Below, one piece after another: positions 8,652-15,970 of a DNA stretch of 64,000 nucleotides. How positions within the stretch are numbered: the first letter of the stretch is position 1; each line of letters starts with the position of its first letter. Origin of the DNA: Methylotenera_A sp040387515 (GTDB lineage: Bacteria > Pseudomonadota > Gammaproteobacteria > Burkholderiales > Methylophilaceae). The notes beneath the pieces are model-generated. The model was not told the origin of the DNA, ran no database searches, and saw nothing but the letters and a program-made list of their open reading frames with translations. The position numbers and the translations under genes are program-made. The stretch is taken from assembly GCA_040387515.1 (NCBI GenBank), contig JAZKDP010000006.1, positions 62,001-126,000 of the forward strand. The letters run 5' to 3'.

Positions 8652-9214
8652 GCCGATTCTCCTTGCAAACAGCTTTTAAGTGCCGTTAATCCGCGTCTGA
8701 TCCAAGTCTTAACTGTGCCTAAAGGCTGTACTAAATGTTTGGCTAATTGTTCATGCGCCATGCCGTGAAAATAGCTTAAAGCGATGGCCTGGCGTTGCAA
8801 AGGCGCTAGCGTATTCAAGCAGTTCAATAGCGCTTTAGATTCGCTTTTTTCAGTCGCCTTTTCCAGCGGACTCAAATCATCAGAAGCCCAATCATCCAAA
8901 CTAGTCTCATCAAGCAGTTGCGCTTCTTGCGGCATCGCACGCAGTAGATCAAAACATTTATTCCGCACAATCGTGGTCATCCATGTCATTACCGCAGCTT
9001 TTTCAGGACGGTAATTTTGGGCATGGTGCCATATATTAATAAACGAATCTTGTAAGGCTTCTTCGGCTAAATCGCGACGATTTAAAATGCGTAAAGACAG
9101 TCCAAATAATTTGGAAGAAGTGGCTTCATATAATGCTTGAAACGCAGCGCGATCGCCTTGTCCACTTAATGCGATTAAACGAAACAGCTCTTCGGGTGAT
9201 TTTGCTTGGCTCAT
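8648..9214 (-). CDS. ECF RNA polymerase sigma factor (SigK-like)
   Basis: 188-residue ECF sigma factor. Region 2 is visible as LYEATSSKLFGLSLRIL...AEEALQDSFINIWHHA (about 28-65) and WMTTIVRNKCFDLLR (about 76-90); region 4 as LAPLQRQAIALSYFHGMAHEQLAKHL...GTVKTWIRRGL (about 136-178). It is the first gene of an operon of at least eleven same-strand genes and is paired with a membrane anti-sigma factor, so it very probably autoregulates and drives the lipid-modification genes downstream. The region upstream (9215-9488) is shared with the divergent PQQ-like gene. I could not recognise a defined ECF -35/-10 pair there. Confidence 0.93.
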   Translation of the reverse strand: MSQAKSPEELFRLIALSGQGDRAAFQALYEATSSKLFGLSLRILNRRDLAEEALQDSFINIWHHAQNYRPEKAAVMTWMTTIVRNKCFDLLRAMPQEAQLLDETSLDDWASDDLSPLEKATEKSESKALLNCLNTLAPLQRQAIALSYFHGMAHEQLAKHLVQPLGTVKTWIRRGLTALKSCLQGESA

Positions 9215-9447
9215 GATATTTAATCTGCTGGTTAAAGACTTGATACTACCTTAAATTTAATTTGCTGGTGTTTGCACATAATATTGCTATAACAATTAAC
9301 TGCCATTTGAACGCCTTAAGTCGTATAGATCTAATGGGTCAGGTAATTGGTTTGCGTTGTTGATACATTATGCATATACGTGAAAATTATTTTTTAGATT
9401 CAAATTAGTTTGTAATATGTAGATTGTTGCGAATGAAATTTCTTGAT

Positions 9448-9465
9448 GTATACTAATCGGTATAC
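9448..9465. promoter_or_regulatory. Candidate operator, GTATAC-N6-GTATAC
   Basis: Two copies of the self-complementary hexamer GTATAC separated by six bases form an 18-base symmetrical element ending 23 bases before the ATG of the PQQ-like lipoprotein gene. The shape resembles TetR/AcrR-type operators with TATAC/GTATA arms. No TetR-family gene lies in the window, so the binding protein, if any, is encoded elsewhere. The symmetry is directly visible; the function is inferred. Confidence 0.45.
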
Positions 9466-9488
9466 TTTTATATGAAATGTATTGAATC

Positions 9489-11273
9489 ATGAACATACTT
9501 TATCTGAGAGCAATTTGCGTAGTTCTTCTCTGCCTACTACAGGCTTGTGTCGGTAATCAAAATAAAACATCGCAGCAGACCAATAATCAAGATTGGCCAA
9601 GTTTTGGACGTGATTTTACCAGTCAGCGTTTTTCACCAAATACGCAGATTAATCAGAAAAATGTCAAAAATTTAGTGGAGGCTTGGCAATATAAAAGTGG
9701 CGTAGTCGGCAGCTTTCAAACCACGCCGATTGTACAAAACGGCATCATGTATTTATCGCTTCCATATAATCATGTTGCGGCGTTGGATGCTAAAACGGGT
9801 AAAGAATTATGGCGTTACAAGCACGACAGGCGTAAAGATTGGCAAATGTGTTGTGGCCCAGCGAATAGGGGTGTGGCAGTCTCCAATGGAAAAGTGTTTA
9901 TTGGTACGGTAGATGCGCGTTTAATCGCATTGAATGCGCAAACAGGTGCAAAAGAGTGGGATATCGATGTGGTTGAGGCCGCAATTTCCCGTGAAGGTCA
10001 GGATGCGCTGAGCAAAGATGATCCAAACAGCGCGCGCAAAGTAACTGGCGGCACAGGCATTGGAATTGCCATGGCGCCAGTGGTGTATAAAGGCAAAGTC
10101 ATTGTGGGCATAACCGGTGTCGGTTATGGATTACATATTGACAACCCAACTCCTGATGCGCCGCTTGGCGCTGTGATTGGCGTGACTGGCCGTTATGGAC
10201 GACCTGGTTTTTTAGCTGCTTATGATGTGAATGATGGTAAGCGTGTGTGGCAATTCGATACCATTCCTGATAGCGGTTGGGAAGGCCAGTTTACGCAAAC
10301 CACAGACGATGGCGTGACATTTAACCGTGATATTGCGCAAGAAAAAGCAGATCTAGCCAAATATCCAGATTCAGCACGTTTTGGCGGTGGCTCGGCTTGG
10401 AGTACGCCAGCAATCGATGCTGCAACCGATACGCTGTATTTTGGTACAGGCAATCCTAGCCCGCAGATGAACGATATTTCACGTCCAGGCGATAATCTTT
10501 ACACTGTTTCATTAGTGGCTTTAGATACGAATACAGGCAAATTGAAATGGCATTATCAGCAAGTGCCACATGATTTGTGGGGTTATGATTTAGCCAGCCC
10601 GCCAGTATTATTTAACTATCAATTCAATGGGAAAACAGTTGCCGCAGTAGGGCAGGCCAGTAAAACGGGTTGGTTTTACGTGCATGATAGAGCAACTGGG
10701 AAGTTGCTAAAAAAATCCGAGGCATTCGTTCCACAACATAATCTATTTAAAAAAGCCACCGCTGAAGGCACAGTTGTTTATCCTGGTATTCTAGGCGGCT
10801 CAAACTGGTCGCCAGTTAGCGTGGATGAAATCAATCAGCGTGTATTTGTGGCAGGTATCCATGCGCCAATAAAATATACCTTGCATGAATCGCCTGCTAA
10901 AGATGGCAAGCCAGCAATCCGTTATGCGGCCAGTGAGCCGACAAAAGATGCGCGTTGGGGATTATTGTCAGCGATTGACTTAAAAAACGGCAACATTATC
11001 TGGCAAAATAAAACGGCGCAGCCATTAGTCGGCGGCGTATTGGCGACTGCTGGCGGCGTGTTGTTTACCGGGGAAGGTGACGGGCACTTTAATGCTTATA
11101 ACAGCCAAACAGGTGAGTTGTTATGGCAAGCGCAATCGGATTTTGGCGTAAATGCGCCACCCATTACTTATACGATTGATGGCATACAATATATTGCTGT
11201 TGCCAGTGGTGGCAACTCTATATTTGGTTACAAACAAGGTGATGCAGTTCTAGTATATAAGTTAGCGCATTAG
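9489..11273 (+). CDS. PQQ-dehydrogenase-like beta-propeller lipoprotein
   Basis: 594 residues with a lipoprotein signal (LLQAC, Cys20) and the eight-bladed W-motif propeller of quinoprotein alcohol dehydrogenases. The vicinal disulfide CC is at 121-122, followed by the NRG motif, and GTGNPSP with the metal-ligand Asn at 322. In a manual alignment with MxaF/XoxF the catalytic Asp of HDEWD is replaced by Gly365 (HDLWGYD), although Asp367 sits at the lanthanide-ligand position, and the Glu ligand of the metal site aligns with Arg. No cytochrome c CxxCH is present. It may therefore be a divergent subfamily, use a rearranged site, or be non-catalytic. It ends 5 bases from the convergent channel gene. 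No xoxG, xoxJ or pqq genes are nearby. Confidence 0.85.
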   Translation: MNILYLRAICVVLLCLLQACVGNQNKTSQQTNNQDWPSFGRDFTSQRFSPNTQINQKNVKNLVEAWQYKSGVVGSFQTTPIVQNGIMYLSLPYNHVAALDAKTGKELWRYKHDRRKDWQMCCGPANRGVAVSNGKVFIGTVDARLIALNAQTGAKEWDIDVVEAAISREGQDALSKDDPNSARKVTGGTGIGIAMAPVVYKGKVIVGITGVGYGLHIDNPTPDAPLGAVIGVTGRYGRPGFLAAYDVNDGKRVWQFDTIPDSGWEGQFTQTTDDGVTFNRDIAQEKADLAKYPDSARFGGGSAWSTPAIDAATDTLYFGTGNPSPQMNDISRPGDNLYTVSLVALDTNTGKLKWHYQQVPHDLWGYDLASPPVLFNYQFNGKTVAAVGQASKTGWFYVHDRATGKLLKKSEAFVPQHNLFKKATAEGTVVYPGILGGSNWSPVSVDEINQRVFVAGIHAPIKYTLHESPAKDGKPAIRYAASEPTKDARWGLLSAIDLKNGNIIWQNKTAQPLVGGVLATAGGVLFTGEGDGHFNAYNSQTGELLWQAQSDFGVNAPPITYTIDGIQYIAVASGGNSIFGYKQGDAVLVYKLAH

Positions 11274-11278
11274 TTTTT

Positions 11279-11962
11279 CTATGGATTGTTTGCTCTTTTG
11301 CTTGCGGCCAACCCAACCAAATGCGATATCACCACCGCGATATACATTAATCCTGTAAACATTTGTAAGGAACTGATGGCGCGTGCGGCATTCGAAACCG
11401 GAACAATATCGCCAATGCCTGTGCCAGATTGAATTGAAAAGCTCATAAACAATAGTTCTACCCAAGTGCGAGCCATATTTGGATTCGTTGCGGCAGTAAT
11501 ACTACCGGGTACAATTTGCTGACAAACTGAATATGCCAATGCAAACCCCCAAACCAGTAATGTAAAAGTTGCCCCAGCTGCATACAGTTCATCTATTGTC
11601 ACCACGTCATCTGCAAACATATATCTAGTCAAACCAATAGCTGCGTAAAAATACAGCAAGCTTTCAAAAGTGTGTGCGTAAATGAGCAAAAACGCTTGAT
11701 TGCTAAAGGTAGCAGTTAACGAAAACCCAATTGCTAATAGCACTAACACCAATCCAACCCAGCTCACTATAGGGCTGCGATACACCACCCAAACCGCCAA
11801 AATAGGCACAATCAAGCCGATTGAGTTAAACACAATTTGGTTGGCATGTGAATTGGACATGAATCCATAAATTAAAACGCTGGCAAGCTGAACTGCCAAC
11901 AACATGGCAAAAGGGTAGCGCCTTACAAAAGAAACGACGGCATAAGAAATAATGGATTTCAT
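11279..11962 (-). CDS. Two-pore-helix ion channel protein (Ion_trans_2 type)
   Basis: 227-residue membrane protein with several hydrophobic segments; the last two flank a pore loop with the selectivity-filter sequence SGTGIGDIVP (about residues 177-186). Canonical K+ channels have TVGYGD; here TGIGD is kept but the first part is altered, so it is a K+-channel-like protein of uncertain selectivity. No RCK/TrkA-N domain is attached. It is monocistronic and convergent with the PQQ-like gene. Potassium or general cation flux under stress is the likely role, by family only. Confidence 0.78.
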   Translation of the reverse strand: MKSIISYAVVSFVRRYPFAMLLAVQLASVLIYGFMSNSHANQIVFNSIGLIVPILAVWVVYRSPIVSWVGLVLVLLAIGFSLTATFSNQAFLLIYAHTFESLLYFYAAIGLTRYMFADDVVTIDELYAAGATFTLLVWGFALAYSVCQQIVPGSITAATNPNMARTWVELLFMSFSIQSGTGIGDIVPVSNAARAISSLQMFTGLMYIAVVISHLVGLAASKRANNP

Positions 11963-12080
11963 CAGATGGCTCTCTACAATTCAGGCGAATGTTATCGGTA
12001 AATTTTACAGCATAAATCTTGCAGCGCCGACTGTAACAGCGTTTCAGATGGATGAAACGTAGAAAATGCTTTACTTCTTA

Positions 12081-12100
12081 AATAAGAACTATTATCATTT
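12081..12100. promoter_or_regulatory. Fur-box-like element ahead of the iron cluster
   Basis: The AT-rich imperfect palindrome AATAAGAACTATTATCATTT lies 28 bases before the first ATG of the hypothetical-rpsD-hemP-tonB cluster. It resembles the AATAAGAATGATTCTCATTA site found upstream of fecI in the same window (54631-54650), differing at six of twenty positions. It probably covers the promoter and allows Fe-Fur repression. Assignment to Fur rather than Zur is by resemblance only. Confidence 0.5.
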
Positions 12101-12127
12101 GCATTAACGATACAAATGGTGAATTAA

Positions 12128-12427
12128 ATGCAACTCCAAATGGTAAATGCTAATAAAACTAGCGTGCTATATGACCCCGAATTGCCGACGGCAAACGATA
12201 TGATGGCAGCTATTTGCTGTGTAGCAACTCACTACGCAATGAAGCCTTCACTAGATTTGGCAATGCTTGCAGCTGACCTAGCATTAAAATTCACCGCGCC
12301 AGAGTATGCAGAGTCAATTCTGATTAAAGACATCTCTAAGCGATTGTTGAATCAATGGGACAAAATTGTGGAAGAGCATAGAAGCTCTGAAGCAGAGTTC
12401 CTACCAACACATGCAACATTGCAGTAA
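12128..12427 (+). CDS. Hypothetical small protein, first gene of the iron cluster
   Basis: 99 residues, soluble, no signal peptide or helix strong enough for a membrane anchor. I do not recognise a family. The central part is helical, Ala/Met rich, with a CC pair in AAICCVATHYAM (about 29-40). The ATG is preceded by GGTGA with a 5-base spacing. It is 38 bases upstream of the rpsD gene on the same strand and directly behind the Fur-box-like site, so it is likely produced under iron limitation with its neighbours. Two adjacent Cys and nearby His could bind metal, but nothing proves this. Confidence 0.7.
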   Translation: MQLQMVNANKTSVLYDPELPTANDMMAAICCVATHYAMKPSLDLAMLAADLALKFTAPEYAESILIKDISKRLLNQWDKIVEEHRSSEAEFLPTHATLQ

Positions 12428-12465
12428 ATAAAAAAGCTTAAATCACTTAATTTCAAGGAAACGAC

Positions 12466-13083
12466 ATGTCAAGATTAACAGGCCCAAGATTAAAAATAAT
12501 GCGTGCATTGGGCGTGGATTTACCAGGACTTTCACGTAAAACAATTGAAGCGCGTCCAACGCCACCAGGTCAGCATGGTAATAAAGCATCACGTAAGCGC
12601 CGTTCAGATTTCGGTGTAAAACTACAAGAAAAACAAAAAATTCGTTTTAATTATGGTTTAACCGAAACGCAAATGCGCAGAATGATTTTAGATGCACGTA
12701 AAGGCAAAGAACCTACCGGTGAGCGTTTATTGCAGTTATTGGAACGTCGTATGGATAACGTGGCTTTCCGTGCAGGTTTTGCACCAACGCTGATTGCGGC
12801 GCGCCAATTGGTTACGCATGGTCATTTAATGCTAAATGGTCGAAACGTCAATATTCCCTCTATCCGCTTAAAAGTGGGTGATGAAGTGACGATTCGTACA
12901 AAAAGTAAAAACATTCCAATGGTAGTAGAAACGATTAAACAACCTTCTTTAGCGCGTCCAGAATGGCTTAGCTGGGATGAGGCAACCACTGTTGTGAAAA
13001 TAGCACACTTACCAGCGATTGAAGATGTGCCATTTCCTGTCGATGTACAGCAAGTGGTGGAGTATTACGCTAACCGCGTGTAG
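12466..13083 (+). CDS. rpsD: 30S ribosomal protein S4, zinc-ligand-free paralogue type
   Basis: 205 residues, full-length bacterial S4. The N-terminal segment SRLTGPRLKIMRALG and PPGQHGNKASRKRRSDFG are diagnostic; the S4 RNA-binding domain spans about 94-155 (LLQLLERRMDNVAFRAGF, ARQLVTHGHLMLNGR), and the C-terminus reads VVEYYANRV. There is no Cys at all, so the N-terminal zinc knuckle of many S4 proteins is absent; overall it looks more like cyanobacterial-type S4 than the usual betaproteobacterial one. It is not in an rpsM-rpsK-rpsD-rpoA-rplQ operon but between small genes of an iron cluster, suggesting a second, conditionally used S4. Ribosome site AAGGAA is well placed. Whether another rpsD exists cannot be seen here. 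Confidence 0.93.
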   Translation: MSRLTGPRLKIMRALGVDLPGLSRKTIEARPTPPGQHGNKASRKRRSDFGVKLQEKQKIRFNYGLTETQMRRMILDARKGKEPTGERLLQLLERRMDNVAFRAGFAPTLIAARQLVTHGHLMLNGRNVNIPSIRLKVGDEVTIRTKSKNIPMVVETIKQPSLARPEWLSWDEATTVVKIAHLPAIEDVPFPVDVQQVVEYYANRV

Positions 13084-13145
13084 CTTATTATAGTTATCGC
13101 GATTAGCACAGAATTTAAGGCGTCCCTAACAACGTCTTAAATGTT

Positions 13146-13165
13146 GCAAATGCATGCAAATGCAT
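13146..13165. repeat. Perfect tandem repeat of a 10-mer upstream of hemP
   Basis: GCAAATGCAT occurs twice in direct succession about 85-105 bases before the hemP start; because ATGCAT is itself palindromic the block also has dyad symmetry. It lies in the 167-base gap between rpsD and hemP, which also holds an AT-rich stretch suitable for a promoter. It could be a regulator site for hemP; nothing else supports that. Confidence 0.4.
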
Positions 13166-13250
13166 CTCCTTGATTTTATGACCGCATTGCATACGACTTG
13201 ATTATATCAAATTTGTGCATATCAGTCGGTCACTTTTTTGAGCTAAATTG

Positions 13251-13469
13251 ATGAAAGTTATTACTAATTTAACAGCTAAAGAACACATGAGTTTTGATGT
13301 GGCGATTGTTGCGGATCAGATTTCTGATAAGGATATCAAAATGACGCGCATCAAGCGATTCACCTCAGAGCAACTGTTTACAAATGTTAAAGAAGTGATG
13401 ATTGAGCATTTGAACGAAACCTATATTTTGCGCATTACCAAACAAAATAAATTGATTTTAACGAAATAG
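13251..13469 (+). CDS. hemP: Hemin uptake protein HemP
   Basis: 72 residues. The C-terminal half has the HemP pattern: FTSEQLF, then EVMIEHLNETYILRIT and the ending KQNKLILTK, which matches the conserved GETYRLRLTRQGKLILTK consensus of the family. HemP proteins accompany heme and siderophore uptake genes and are iron regulated; in beta- and alphaproteobacteria HemP/HmuP acts as a co-activator of heme-uptake genes. I take the ATG at 13251; a TTG at 13248 and a later internal Met (MTRIKRFTS, giving about 43 residues) are alternatives, since the N-terminal 30 residues are not part of the usual family. It precedes the CxxC protein and tonB. Confidence 0.85.
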   Translation: MKVITNLTAKEHMSFDVAIVADQISDKDIKMTRIKRFTSEQLFTNVKEVMIEHLNETYILRITKQNKLILTK

Positions 13470-13521
13470 AGCCCAAGCAAATAAACACGGTTGCTCAGAA
13501 TATTGAAATAGGAAAAAAGCC

Positions 13522-13764
13522 ATGTCACCTAAAAATCAGCATTCCCGTATTTTGCTTGCAAAAAATGAAAGTGGCTCGATTGCATTTTGTGAAGGATGCG
13601 ATGTGGTGGAGTTGGAAGTAGGGGCGATTAGTATGCGCATTGATGCGCAATCTTTAGAGGCATTAAGAGGGTTGTTTAAAGATGCTGATACTCGTTTAAG
13701 TTATTACCGCTTAGAAAAAGCCAGTTTTGAGCAAAGTCAAACGGCTGATTTGAGTTTTCACTAA
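13522..13764 (+). CDS. Small CxxC protein in the iron cluster
   Basis: 80 residues, soluble. The visible pattern is GSIAFCEGCDVVELEVGAISM, with a single CxxC pair (about residues 24 and 27) followed by a beta-rich stretch and an acidic C-terminus. It faintly resembles the DUF6686-type small proteins that share a CxxC-containing start, but I would not assign it. AGGA lies 9 bases before the ATG. It sits 52 bases after hemP and 35 before tonB, so it is almost certainly co-expressed with TonB-system genes; a metal-binding or regulatory role is plausible. Confidence 0.78.
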   Translation: MSPKNQHSRILLAKNESGSIAFCEGCDVVELEVGAISMRIDAQSLEALRGLFKDADTRLSYYRLEKASFEQSQTADLSFH

Positions 13765-13799
13765 GATTAAACTAAACAAAACCAATGAGTTGATATTTT

Positions 13800-14627
13800 A
13801 TGAGTAGCCAAACATCCACCGTTGTTAACTTACTTGCCGCACGGCATGCAAAGTTGCGTCAACAATATGAAGCAGACATTGCTGACGACCATTCAAAACT
13901 AAACAAATTGTATGCATTGCCCATTCAGACATTGCAGTTGAGCAATCCAGCGCCTCCGCAAAAACCACATTCATGGCTGGCTACAGCGTTTGTAATGTTG
14001 GCACATGCGGGCGTTATTTATTTGTTAATAACACAATCGCCGCCTGAGAAAGTACAAACACCACCAGCAAAACCCATGATGGTGAGTTTGATTGCGCCGC
14101 CTGCACCAGAACCAGAATTAGTACCAGTGATTGAGCCGCCAAAACCTGAAGTTAAGCCCGTTGTTAAGCCTAAAAAAGTAGTTGAAAAGATCAAGCCAAT
14201 TGAAATGCCAACCGAGCGCTTGATTGAAGCAACAACAGAACAGCCTGTAGTTGAGGAAGCACCAGCCGCGCCTGTGGAGCCTGTGAAAGTTGCAGAAGCG
14301 CCCAAGGCGCCGCCAGTAGTAGAAAAAGTCGTGGAAGAAAAAATTGAGCCACCACGTTTTGGTGTGTCTTATTTAAACAATCCAGCGCCAGATTATCCAC
14401 CGACGTCACGCAGGTTAGGTGAAGAAGGGCGCGTACTAATGAAAGTATTAGTATCTGCGGATGGCTCAGCTGAAAATGTGCAAATTGAGAAAAGTAGCGG
14501 GTCTGAGCGTTTAGATAATGCAGCGATTAACGCAGTTAAGCGCTGGAGATTTATCCCTGCGAAGAAAAATAATCAGGCGTTAAGTGCTTACGTCATTGTG
14601 CCAGTGAAATTTTCGCTAGATAGTTGA
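13800..14627 (+). CDS. tonB: Energy transducer TonB
   Basis: 275 residues. Cytoplasmic N-terminus of about 58 residues (longer than in E. coli), one transmembrane helix at about 59-77, then a Pro/Lys/Glu-rich periplasmic spacer (about 82-188) and the TonB C-terminal domain with NPAPDYPPTSRRLGEEGRV and NAAINAVKRWRFIPA. It couples the proton motive force harvested by ExbB/ExbD to outer-membrane receptors. The spacer includes alternating EPP, KPV and VEE units. It is followed after 137 bases by exbB, whose own 5' region carries a GCCAGCC element. It is the only TonB in the window and presumably serves the four receptors seen. Confidence 0.95.
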   Translation: MSSQTSTVVNLLAARHAKLRQQYEADIADDHSKLNKLYALPIQTLQLSNPAPPQKPHSWLATAFVMLAHAGVIYLLITQSPPEKVQTPPAKPMMVSLIAPPAPEPELVPVIEPPKPEVKPVVKPKKVVEKIKPIEMPTERLIEATTEQPVVEEAPAAPVEPVKVAEAPKAPPVVEKVVEEKIEPPRFGVSYLNNPAPDYPPTSRRLGEEGRVLMKVLVSADGSAENVQIEKSSGSERLDNAAINAVKRWRFIPAKKNNQALSAYVIVPVKFSLDS

Positions 14628-14710
14628 ATGAAGTTAGTAAGTTTAAGTAGTAATTAAGTAGTAGTTTAAATTGTTAGTATCGGGTTAAAAAGAGTCATAC
14701 GCTTTTAGTG

Positions 14711-14717
14711 GCCAGCC
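14711..14717 (+). promoter_or_regulatory. GCCAGCC element in the exbB leader
   Basis: GCCAGCC lies 47 bases before the exbB ATG. The same core is found in the leaders of the receptor genes at 17443 and 25420 (twice), and a variant before azurin at 19706. A C-rich single-stranded leader motif repeated ahead of iron genes could be a small-RNA target; function is inferred from recurrence only. Confidence 0.35.
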
Positions 14718-14764
14718 GATTTATATAGATAACGATAAAAATATGTTAAATAAAAGGAAGCAAC

Positions 14765-15526
14765 ATGCAACAAGCAACAGAATTTGATAGCCTGGCTTTT
14801 ATTCTGCAAGGCGGTTTTGTCTCTATTTCAGTGGCAGTTATTTTACTCATTATGTCAGTGGCAAGCTGGTATTTTATGATTGTAAAAACGGTTCAAGGTG
14901 CGCATTTAAAAAACGCCATGAAGCGTTATATAGCAGAGTTTTGGGAAGCGCCTAATCTGCAAGCGGCGATTACCATGATTAAGATTGATTCGCCTGCACA
15001 TCAATTGGCTGCAAATGCAGTAGATGCCGCGCATCACCATCAAACGCATGTGGCGAAAAATACAGAAGAATCCTGCAGCTATGATGAGTTTATTGCACGC
15101 AGTATGCGTCGTAGTGTGGCACAAACCACCGCTCAGCTTGAATCGGGCTTGTCTGTATTAGCCTCTGTGGGTAGTGTTTCACCGTTTGTGGGATTATTCG
15201 GTACGGTGTGGGGCATTTATCATGCGCTAGCAAGTATCAGCGCCAGCGGCCAAGCGACTTTAGATAAAGTCGCTGGGCCAGTAGGTGAAGCATTGATTAT
15301 GACGGCGATCGGTTTAGCCGTAGCCATTCCTGCAGTATTAGCCTATAACGCATTTGTGAAACAAAATCGCATCATTACGGCTACTTTGGATGGGTTTGCA
15401 CAAGATTTACACGTTTTATTAACGACGGGTGCGCCTTTAGCTATTAAGCATGAAAATGCAAAAAACCGTCAGAACGTTAAAGTAATGCATGCTCAAACAG
15501 CTAAACCAATGGGAGTGCCAGCATGA
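14765..15526 (+). CDS. exbB: ExbB, proton-channel subunit of the TonB system
   Basis: 253 residues of the MotA/TolQ/ExbB family, inner-membrane proton channel. Helices at about 17-38, 128-150 and 170-195; the conserved core LASVGSVSPFVGLFGTVWGIYHAL and the following GPVGEALIMTAIGLAVAIPAV are both intact, including the pore Thr residues. A cytoplasmic loop of about 85 residues, rich in His and Ala, separates helix 1 from helix 2. Good ribosome site AAAGGAAG. Its stop overlaps the exbD start (ATGA), so ExbB and ExbD are produced in a fixed ratio. Confidence 0.95.
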   Translation: MQQATEFDSLAFILQGGFVSISVAVILLIMSVASWYFMIVKTVQGAHLKNAMKRYIAEFWEAPNLQAAITMIKIDSPAHQLAANAVDAAHHHQTHVAKNTEESCSYDEFIARSMRRSVAQTTAQLESGLSVLASVGSVSPFVGLFGTVWGIYHALASISASGQATLDKVAGPVGEALIMTAIGLAVAIPAVLAYNAFVKQNRIITATLDGFAQDLHVLLTTGAPLAIKHENAKNRQNVKVMHAQTAKPMGVPA

Positions 15527-15939
15527 TAGGCGGCAATGCTTCTAACGGTGAGGCGCATACTCAGCCGATGAGCGAAATAAACACCACGCCTTTGGTGGAT
15601 GTGATGTTGGTTTTACTGGTTATCTTTATTATTACCGCGCCTTTGCTCACGCATGCAGTGAAAATTGACTTGCCACAAGCAACTAGCCAAACGCTGCCAG
15701 AAGAACCAGAAGTGATTACCTTGGCGATTGATGGTTTAGGTAAAACCTACTGGAATGACGCGCCGCTAGTGCAGGGCGAGCTTAAACAAAAGCTTTTGCA
15801 GGCAGCTGATGTTAAACCGCAGCCAGAATTGCAAATTCGCGCAGATAAAGAAACTAAATATCAAGTGTTGGCTGAAGTGATGGCGGATGCCCAGAATGCG
15901 GGTATTACAAAGCTGGGCTTTGTCAGCGAACCTAAGTAG
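15523..15939 (+). CDS. exbD: ExbD, biopolymer transport protein
   Basis: 138 residues. Single N-terminal helix following MSEINTTPLVDVMLVLLV, with the essential membrane Asp at residue 26 (PLVD). The periplasmic domain ends with the conserved QVLAEVMADAQNAGITKLGFVSEP, typical of ExbD/TolR. It completes the TonB-ExbB-ExbD motor. It is followed after 31 bases by the PepSY gene on the same strand, so it is part of the same cluster. Confidence 0.95.
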   Translation: MIGGNASNGEAHTQPMSEINTTPLVDVMLVLLVIFIITAPLLTHAVKIDLPQATSQTLPEEPEVITLAIDGLGKTYWNDAPLVQGELKQKLLQAADVKPQPELQIRADKETKYQVLAEVMADAQNAGITKLGFVSEPK

Positions 15940-15970
15940 TAAAAATCATCATTTAGCCTGAAAAATTTCA

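Noticed and set aside
9489..11273. Calling the PQQ-like protein a methanol dehydrogenase (XoxF or MxaF)
   Set aside because: The catalytic Asp and a metal-ligand Glu are not found at the aligned positions, it has a lipoprotein signal, and xoxG/J or mxa partners are absent.
14018..14409. Long antisense frames across the TonB proline-rich region
   Set aside because: Low-complexity codons (CCA, GCG, GAA) leave the opposite strand free of stops; products are repetitive and there is no ribosome site.
14550..14565. GGAG-N5-TCCC inside tonB as a fifth copy of the palindrome
   Set aside because: The left arm is GGAG, not GGGA, and it is within coding sequence.
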